A stretch of 33,756 nucleotides of DNA from a virus: IMG/VR virus record IMGVR_UViG_3300027743_000020, positions 1 to 33,756 of that record, one strand, 5' to 3'. Below are positions 29,054 through 33,756 of this stretch, in pieces. A model generated the notes under the pieces. It made no database searches. It had not been told where the DNA came from and saw only the letters and a program-made list of their open reading frames with translations. Each line of letters begins with the position of its first letter. Position 1 is the stretch's first letter. The position numbers were made by a program, and so were the translations under genes.

Positions 29054-29458
29054 GGCCGGCGCTCCCTAAAGCGTTGGAATGTGGTCAGGGCTGTCGCAGT
29101 GCTATCAACACCGCGGCAGTCCGCTCTTAATCTATCACCGTCCGCCGGCGGCGGGCAGGACCAGCAGTACCTGTTCTCCGGGGGTGTGCTGTTGGGGTTA
29201 GTCGCGGTATCGATTCGGATTGTACCGCGAGCTTCACAGTACCCCGACGTGAATGCCGCCCGATGCCGTGGAAGGTCCCCTCCGTTGATTCTGTAGTTCC
29301 TCACTGCTGCGTAGTTCCGCCAAGAAAGGCGCAGCCGCAAGTGCAAAGAAAAGCGCCGGAGGGGTACGGCTTCCTTTCATTCTGCCATAACCTCCCAGCG
29401 CAATTGATAAAGGGTTTTTTTGAAGACGTGATTTCGCGCGTCTTTTGGGAGAGTCGGT
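29054..29458. other. Intergenic region between integrase and initiator
   Basis: This gap holds the starts of the integrase (minus) and initiator (plus) and one possible 48-aa minus-strand ORF. GGTTTTTTTG occurs just before the initiator's ribosome site. I see no strong -35/-10 pair for either. Base use is closer to 60% AT-neutral than in the late block. Long minus-strand frames here look spurious. Confidence 0.4.
29234..29380 (-). CDS. Possible 48-aa protein with signal-peptide-like start
   Basis: ATG at 29380 follows GGGAGG by about 11 bases. The N-terminus has a basic stretch, then ALFFALAAAPFLAEL, as in a signal peptide or membrane segment. The remainder is polar (RSSEELQNQRRGP). There is no Cys for lipidation. 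It could be a fragment of host origin or a small secreted or membrane protein. Support is weak. Confidence 0.25.
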   Translation of the reverse strand: MKGSRTPPALFFALAAAPFLAELRSSEELQNQRRGPSTASGGIHVGVL

Positions 29459-30706
29459 ATGGCTGGTACGCAAGAGCGACGTAGCGCGGCGAGTGGTGAG
29501 TTTCCCGCCAGAAAACACGCTGCGCAAAGCGACGTTTCCGGTATTGGATCTGAAAGCCGGTCCGAAACTACGAGCTCCACGCAAGGGCGAGAGAGGAACG
29601 GCTTTGTAAAACTGCGTCGCGGGCGCCTGGAACGCGATGCGCCGGACGGTGAAACGCCCTGGAATTACGAGCACGCCATGCGCGCGCTTGGGCCCATCGC
29701 ATTTTGCGCGTTTCTGTATGTCTTGGATCGGACCGTTGCCGCCTATAAGGCTAAACCGGCCGCAGATATTGACGAAAACGACTTAGCGGAAGTATTGAGA
29801 GTTACGCCGCGGCATGTGCGTAAAGTAATCGACGACGCAATTACGGCCGGCGCGATGTCGCGCGATGCCGAGCATTACTGGCGGTTGTCGGTGCATGTGG
29901 AAGCTCTGGAATCGTTGCCGGCTCGGCCGCGCGTTCATAAGCCACGCACGAAACCGCAGCCGAACGAAGCCGAAGTGCGGGCGCCGCAAATGGCGCTTCC
30001 GCTCAAGTCGGTGCCCGTGGTTGAGGAAATACATATCCCCGCAACGACGGCGGCGCCGATCCAGGTGGCACCCGTCGTTGGGGAAATAGATATCCCCGAA
30101 TCGGAAAAGGATTTCCGCCCGCGGGAAACCTATTGCCCCTGGAATTGGCCTTGCCCGCATCTTTCCAGCGAGTTACCGGACGGTAGACCTTCAGACCTTG
30201 TAAACATAGAAGAACCGACGACGACGGGCGCGGGCCGTCCGGCCAGTTGCGAACAGCGAACCGCCGAAGCAGCCGATCTCGAAAACGCCTATTTAGCACG
30301 TTTTCTGCAGCCTGCCACGCGCATCGGCGAATTGCTGAAAATCGACGGTATGGTGATCGACGATGCGTTGGCCGGCGTCATGTGGGCCGACTGCTCGGCG
30401 GTCAATCCGGACCTTACACCGCGCGAGTTCGTTTCGATCGCCAACGCGAAGTTGGCAGAGTGGCGCCCGCGGCCGCTCGATAAACGACCGGGGCTTAGGA
30501 TCAAATCGACGATAACGGGCACGCTCAAGGCATCAATGCCTAACGCCGTCTGCGGTGCCTTGTACATGGTGGCGCGCGAGCAGGCGCCCGCAGAGCTCGC
30601 CCGCGATTGCCGCGACGCTCGCGAGATTCTCGTCGGCGACGCATCGCCGCGCGATCGAGCGTGGGCGCGGGCCATGCTCATCGAAGCCGGCGAACTCGAA
30701 ACATAA
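29459..30706 (+). CDS. Putative replication initiator with winged-helix domain
   Basis: This gives 415 aa from ATG 29459 after GGGAGAG. Residues 64-143 form a winged-helix type domain (WNYEHAMRALGPIAFCAFLY, then DLAEVLRVTPRHVRKVIDDA and ITAGAMSRDAEHYWRL). The middle is Pro-rich with the repeated peptide VVEEIHIPATTA / VVGEIDIPES. The C-terminal 150 residues are helical. Lambda O-like initiators have a DNA-binding N-terminus and carry origin iterons within the gene; the DNA here does too (30014-30098). The initiator role is inferred from this layout. Confidence 0.65.
   Translation: MAGTQERRSAASGEFPARKHAAQSDVSGIGSESRSETTSSTQGRERNGFVKLRRGRLERDAPDGETPWNYEHAMRALGPIAFCAFLYVLDRTVAAYKAKPAADIDENDLAEVLRVTPRHVRKVIDDAITAGAMSRDAEHYWRLSVHVEALESLPARPRVHKPRTKPQPNEAEVRAPQMALPLKSVPVVEEIHIPATTAAPIQVAPVVGEIDIPESEKDFRPRETYCPWNWPCPHLSSELPDGRPSDLVNIEEPTTTGAGRPASCEQRTAEAADLENAYLARFLQPATRIGELLKIDGMVIDDALAGVMWADCSAVNPDLTPREFVSIANAKLAEWRPRPLDKRPGLRIKSTITGTLKASMPNAVCGALYMVAREQAPAELARDCRDAREILVGDASPRDRAWARAMLIEAGELET
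30014..30098 (+). repeat. Iteron-like direct repeats; candidate replication origin
   Basis: Two 28-bp copies (30014-30041 and 30071-30098) differ at three positions and start 57 bp apart, with core GGAAATAnATATCCCCG. A third partial match (GGAAACCTATTGCCCC) lies at 30124-30139. GGATTTCC / GGGAAACC inverted pieces follow at about 30109-30129. The region is more AT-rich than its surroundings. The repeats are also in frame, so they could be coding repeats. Confidence 0.6.
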
Positions 30707-30975
30707 ACCGCTCTGTACGTTTTTACACTCACACTCGGTACCGGGGGGTGAATCCCTGCGCCCGCGCTCTGCAAAATTGGGGTAGCCTTGTGTCCAGACC
30801 GCAACCCATGTCAGAAATTGCCCGTCGAGGGGCAATAGGTGTACGGTTAAGTGCTAATTCTCGGCATTCGGGCGCCTTTTCCCTGCAGTAGTAGGGTTTT
30901 TCCTGAACGCTCTCGGCATCAATACCATTCGGGAAAGCTGTCCTCTTTTTTCCCTCCCCCTTAAGAGGTTTCCAG
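30707..30975 (+). promoter_or_regulatory. Intergenic leader before the late block
   Basis: This gap carries a hairpin ATTGCCC (30817-30823) / GGGCAAT (30830-30836), the terminator at 30881-30901, and a hairpin between CCTCTT (30942-30947) and AAGAGG (30963-30968). AAGAGG is also the ribosome site for the gene at 30976, so this stem would hide it. No consensus promoter is clear; the late operon probably starts near here. Confidence 0.5.
30881..30901 (+). terminator. Intrinsic terminator after the initiator gene
   Basis: CCCTGC (30881-30886) and GTAGGG (30891-30896) form a 6-bp stem with an AGTA loop, followed by TTTTT (30897-30901). It lies between the initiator operon and the late block and is a good site for late antitermination control. 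Confidence 0.75.
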
Positions 30976-31290
30976 ATGAAAATTCCCGTCTACAACAGTG
31001 GCGGCGATATGGTGTATCGCGTTCATACAGCCGAAATGGAGCGAATGCTTTTGCTCAAGCAAGCCAGATTGAGCGAAGGCGGCCGGACGCTGCATTTGAC
31101 CGACATTACCGGCGCGCCGTTGATTTTCGGCCGCACGCACACCTCGCGCGGCGGCTTGCTTGCCGCGATCGGCCGAAGCCAGCAATACACGACGGCGAAC
31201 GAACGCGGCCAGGTGAACGGCTTCAAGACGATCTATCCGGAGGATCGGGCCGTCTTCGTCTCGGCCGTGATCGATTGTTTGGTGAGCTAA
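30976..31290 (+). CDS. Hypothetical protein at start of late block
   Basis: This gives 104 aa. The ribosome site AAGAGG lies 7 bases upstream and can be paired with CCTCTT at 30942. The protein looks alpha/beta (KIPVYNSGGDMVYRVHTAEM, then LHLTDITGAPLIFGRTHTSR and FKTIYPEDRAVFVSAVIDCL). No family is recognised. It overlaps the next start as TAATG. First position of the late block suggests a regulator or packaging helper, which is inference only. Confidence 0.65.
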   Translation: MKIPVYNSGGDMVYRVHTAEMERMLLLKQARLSEGGRTLHLTDITGAPLIFGRTHTSRGGLLAAIGRSQQYTTANERGQVNGFKTIYPEDRAVFVSAVIDCLVS

Positions 31291-31484
31291 TGACCGTCGG
31301 TGAGCTCAAAACAGTACTGGCGCGGCTTGACGATTCGCTCGAAATTGAGATAATCGCCCGGTATGAAGACGGCGACGGCGACTACTTCGACGACCGTAGT
31401 TTCGATTTGCAAGCGGTCGCCTCTGAGTTGGATCCTGACACGGCGCGAGAATATGCACGCTTCGAATGCGCAGACCGTGAGTAG
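31290..31484 (+). CDS. Small acidic hypothetical protein
   Basis: This gives 64 aa from ATG 31290 (TAATG overlap). It is highly acidic (EIEIIARYEDGDGDYFDDRS, then FDLQAVASELDPDTAREYAR). It could be a DNA mimic or terminase accessory, but no family is recognised. It overlaps the terminase N-terminus by 32 bp. Support comes from its coupling and codon pattern. Confidence 0.6.
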   Translation: MTVGELKTVLARLDDSLEIEIIARYEDGDGDYFDDRSFDLQAVASELDPDTAREYARFECADRE

Positions 31485-32787
31485 CGGGCCGATTCCGATA
31501 AACTTCAACCGGCTGCCGGCCGGGATCACGGCCGCCGAAATCGCCGCAACGGCCGCGAGCCTGAGCGATGCCGAGTTGCGCGAGCTGCTCTACTGCTGGG
31601 AGCTGTGGAGCCGGGCCGAACAGGAATGCCCGGCCGGCGACTGGCGCACGTGGTTGATTATGGCCGGCCGCGGCGCTGGCAAGACGCGTACGGGCGCCGA
31701 GACGGTCCGCCAGGTGGTGAGCCGGGCGCCGGGGCAACGGATTGCGCTGGTGGGGCCGACGGCCGGCGACTGCAGGGAAGTGATGGTGGAGGGCGAAAGC
31801 GGCTTGTTAAACGTTTTTCCGCCTCACCAGCGGCCGGTTTACGAGCCATCCAAGCGCCGTGTTACGTTCCGTAACGGCTCGCGGGCGTTTCTCTATTCAG
31901 CCGAGGAGCCCGAGCGGCTCCGCGGACCGCAACATCATTGGGCCTGGTGCGATGAAATCGCCACGTATCCGAAGATCAAAGACCTTTGGAGCAACCTGCA
32001 GTTCGGTCTTCGGCTCGGGCGCGATCCGCGGGTGTTGGCGACGACGACGCCGCGGCCGATGAAGTTCTTGAAAGAATTGCTGGCCGACGCCGGCACGATC
32101 GTAACCCGCGGCTCCACGTTCGACAACGCCGCGAATCTGCCGGCCGCGCAATTGGCCGAATTCCGGCGCGTTTACGGCAATACGCGCATCGGCCGGCAAG
32201 AACTTGAGGGCGAGCTCCTCGAGGAGTCCGAGGGCGCGTTGTGGACGCGCGAGACGATCGAGAAGGCGCGCGTCCGCTCGGCGCCTGACCTGGTGCGAAT
32301 CGTCATTGCGATTGATCCGGCGACAACGAGCGGCGAAGGGTCGGACGATACCGGGATTTCGGCGTTCGGCGTCGGCGCCGACGGCGACGGCTACGTACTG
32401 GCCGACGACACTTGCCACCTTCCACCGGCGCAATGGGCGGCGCGATCGGTGATGGTCTTCGATCGGTGGGAGGCGGACCGCGTAATCGGCGAGGCCAACA
32501 ACGGCGGCGACCTCGTGGAGCTCACGATTCGGACCGAACGGCGCAATATCCCGTACGAGAAGGTGCACGCGAGCCGCGGTAAGGTGGCGCGCGCCGAGCC
32601 CGTCGCGGCGTTGTACGAGCAAGGCAAGATTCATCACGTCGGCCAGTTCGCCGCCCTTGAGGACGAAATGGTAAATTTCGTGCCCGGGCAGATTAAGCGA
32701 TCGCCGAACCGCGTTGACGCGCTCGTGTGGGGCGCGTCGTACCTCATGCTTAAGCCGGCGCGCGTCGGCCGGGTGCTTTCACTATGA
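31453..32787 (+). CDS. terL: Terminase large subunit
   Basis: This gives 444 aa from ATG 31453 (an upstream open stretch lies in the previous gene; a GTG at 31477 is an alternative). The N-terminal ATPase has Walker A GRGAGKT (72-78), Walker B WCDE (165-168) and the TTTP coupling motif (197-200). The C-terminal RNase H-like nuclease has D288 (IAIDPATTSG), E347 (VIGEANNGG) and D422 (NRVDALVWG). It cuts and packages DNA through the portal. The small subunit is not next to it. A headful or cohesive mode cannot be read from the sequence. Confidence 0.95.
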   Translation: MHASNAQTVSSGPIPINFNRLPAGITAAEIAATAASLSDAELRELLYCWELWSRAEQECPAGDWRTWLIMAGRGAGKTRTGAETVRQVVSRAPGQRIALVGPTAGDCREVMVEGESGLLNVFPPHQRPVYEPSKRRVTFRNGSRAFLYSAEEPERLRGPQHHWAWCDEIATYPKIKDLWSNLQFGLRLGRDPRVLATTTPRPMKFLKELLADAGTIVTRGSTFDNAANLPAAQLAEFRRVYGNTRIGRQELEGELLEESEGALWTRETIEKARVRSAPDLVRIVIAIDPATTSGEGSDDTGISAFGVGADGDGYVLADDTCHLPPAQWAARSVMVFDRWEADRVIGEANNGGDLVELTIRTERRNIPYEKVHASRGKVARAEPVAALYEQGKIHHVGQFAALEDEMVNFVPGQIKRSPNRVDALVWGASYLMLKPARVGRVLSL

Positions 32788-33020
32788 GCCGCTCGGAAAT
32801 GTTGTTCCGGCATGGTTGGTACTGTGGATATGCCTTGCGGCACTTAGGCGACGACAGTTACGGCCGGCGTTGGTTCGGGCGTTCGGATGAGCTTACCGAG
32901 GTTGGGTATCTGGAAACTGTCGCCGAAATTAGCGGGCGATTGCTCGCGGCCGGCGTAATCCGGCCGGATGAAGACCCGTTTCTGACGGCGCATCCGGAAT
33001 TGGCGGGGCTATGGTCCTGA
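32784..33020 (+). CDS. Small hypothetical protein after terminase
   Basis: This gives 78 aa; the start overlaps the terminase stop (ATGA). It is aromatic and mixed (MLFRHGWYCGYALRHLGDDS, then GRRWFGRSDELTEVGYLETV and EISGRLLAAGVIRPDEDPF). No family is recognised. It overlaps the next gene by 10 bp. Codon style is that of the late block. Confidence 0.65.
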   Translation: MSRSEMLFRHGWYCGYALRHLGDDSYGRRWFGRSDELTEVGYLETVAEISGRLLAAGVIRPDEDPFLTAHPELAGLWS

Positions 33021-33277
33021 TTTGCCAGTTCGCCGATTTCGAACTGACGGTGGCCGGCTCAACCTTCGATCGGGTCTGCAGTAAGTGCGGCGTGCGGCTT
33101 ATGATCGCGCCGAGCGGGCAAGCGGCGCTCGCCCGCGATCCGAGCATAGAGTTAGCCTGTATACCGTGCGGCATGGCCGGCGTCCATAGCTTGGATGACA
33201 TTGCCCCGCTGCCGATCGCCGACGTTGTACGCGAACTGAAAACGGCGCGGCCGAACATGCGGAGACATCGAAATTGA
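33011..33277 (+). CDS. Zinc-ribbon hypothetical protein
   Basis: This gives 88 aa with CSKC (DRVCSKCGVRLMIAPSGQ) and CIPC (IELACIPCGMAGVHS) about 25 residues apart, a clear zinc ribbon. Flanks are polar and the C-terminus is basic (KTARPNMRRHRN). Small zinc-ribbon proteins are common near phage terminase genes. The function is unknown. The next gene begins within its stop region (TTG overlap). Confidence 0.7.
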   Translation: MVLICQFADFELTVAGSTFDRVCSKCGVRLMIAPSGQAALARDPSIELACIPCGMAGVHSLDDIAPLPIADVVRELKTARPNMRRHRN

Positions 33278-33504
33278 GGATGGAACTCCGGCAGTCAGTG
33301 GACGCGATGCGGGACCGGGGCTTGATCGTCGCGCCTCCGGCGCGTCCGCAAGCGGCCAGGCGCAACGTGCTACCGATCAAGCCGCGCACCGTCGCGTTGC
33401 TCGAGAAGGCTTACAGGCGGCGGTGCTTCGTGTGCGGCGAGCGCGGCGATTGCGAGCATCGTGAGCCGCGCGTGGAGCTGGCGTTGCTGGGGTTCGACTC
33501 ATGA
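33274..33504 (+). CDS. Small Cys-rich hypothetical protein
   Basis: This gives 76 aa from TTG 33274, which has GGAG 9 bases before it; ATG 33280 is an alternative. The N-terminal half is basic (MELRQSVDAMRDRGLIV, then RRNVLPIKPRTVALLEKAYR). The C-terminal part has CFVCGERGDCEHREPR, a compact metal-site candidate. It overlaps the cupin gene start by 4 bp. No family is recognised. Confidence 0.6.
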   Translation: MRMELRQSVDAMRDRGLIVAPPARPQAARRNVLPIKPRTVALLEKAYRRRCFVCGERGDCEHREPRVELALLGFDS

Positions 33505-33756
33505 CGATGTTGCGATTCAAAGTGATCGCCGATCCGTGCAAGCCGGAATTGGGCCCGCTGATGATTCGCTACATGCTGATACGAACGCCTTGGTTCTCAC
33601 TCTATCTTCACCGGTTCTTGCGCAGCGACAACGACCGGCACTTCCACGATCACCCCTGGAATTTTTGGACGCTCTTATTGAGCGGCGGTTATCGGGAGCA
33701 CACGCCGGATGGAACGTTTTGGCGCCGCAGGTTGTCACTCCTGTACCGGCCGGCCG
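33501..33756 (+). CDS. Cupin-like protein, N-terminal part (continues at base 1)
   Basis: The ATG at 33501 overlaps the previous stop (ATGA). The first 43 codons are unique to this end (RFKVIADPCKPELGPLMIRY, then YMLIRTPWFSLYLHRFLRSD). From 33630 it repeats the window start in the same frame, so the complete gene is about 130 aa and is interrupted only by linearisation. The His-rich motif HFHDHPW is in the repeated part. See the entry at 1-264 for the fold and role. Confidence 0.75.
   Translation, partial: MTMLRFKVIADPCKPELGPLMIRYMLIRTPWFSLYLHRFLRSDNDRHFHDHPWNFWTLLLSGGYREHTPDGTFWRRRLSLLYRPA
33630..33756. repeat. Right copy of 127-bp terminal direct repeat
   Basis: These bases are identical to 1-127 and lie in the same reading frame of the cupin-like gene. 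Together they show that the window is one full circle with an overlap. Confidence 0.95.

Noticed and set aside
27809-29296. 495-codon plus-strand ORF opposite the integrase
   Set aside because: It covers the whole integrase in antisense, has no ribosome site and low-complexity composition. GC-rich genes often leave a long open antisense frame.
28987-29346. 119-codon minus-strand ORF upstream of the integrase
   Set aside because: It overlaps the integrase start in another frame and has no coding-like pattern.

Overview
The window holds one complete temperate tailed-phage genome (Caudoviricetes, siphovirus type) as a linearised circle. The first 127 bases (1-127) recur exactly as the last 127 (33630-33756), so the unique circle is about 33,629 bp. 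A cupin-like gene runs across the join. The DNA is GC-rich, with short overlapping start/stop junctions and GGAGG-type ribosome sites. The host is a bacterium that cannot be named from the sequence.

Late block, plus strand, about 30976 through the join to 20228. It begins with two small genes and the large terminase (31453-32787). Small zinc-motif proteins and the cupin protein follow. Next come an HK97-type head module (portal, MuF-like protein, prohead protease, major capsid) and a connector module (gp6-like, head-closure, gp10-like and DUF3168-like proteins). The tail module has a tail tube, a tail-assembly chaperone with a -1 overlapping extension, a 1082-aa tape measure, a repeat-rich tail-tip protein and a 987-aa fibre. 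Order and content fit a long, flexible, non-contractile tail.

Accessory and lysogeny block, 20.2-30.7 kb, mixed strands. It holds a BrnT/BrnA toxin-antitoxin pair with its promoter and operator palindromes, three small minus-strand genes, and a divergent promoter with an operator array at 21.94-21.98 kb. That promoter heads an early plus-strand operon of mostly unrecognised genes (22.0-24.2 kb). Then come a tightly overlapping trio of unknown genes (24.4-25.5 kb), a DUF5681-like gene, a double-HTH regulator and a tyrosine integrase (minus strand). A putative replication initiator (29459-30706) carries iteron-like repeats in its own coding sequence. No endolysin, holin, spanin or CI-like repressor could be recognised.

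Main non-genic signals: a family of nested hairpins at 762, 16521, 21333 and 26996; a hairpin-rich gene-free stretch at 27.59-27.86 kb; an integrase terminator that competes with an alternative hairpin; and a strongly strand-biased heptamer, GCCTGGT, used in all three codon phases, which looks like a DNA-level signal such as a Chi-type site. Family names come from remembered sequence patterns, not from any search.
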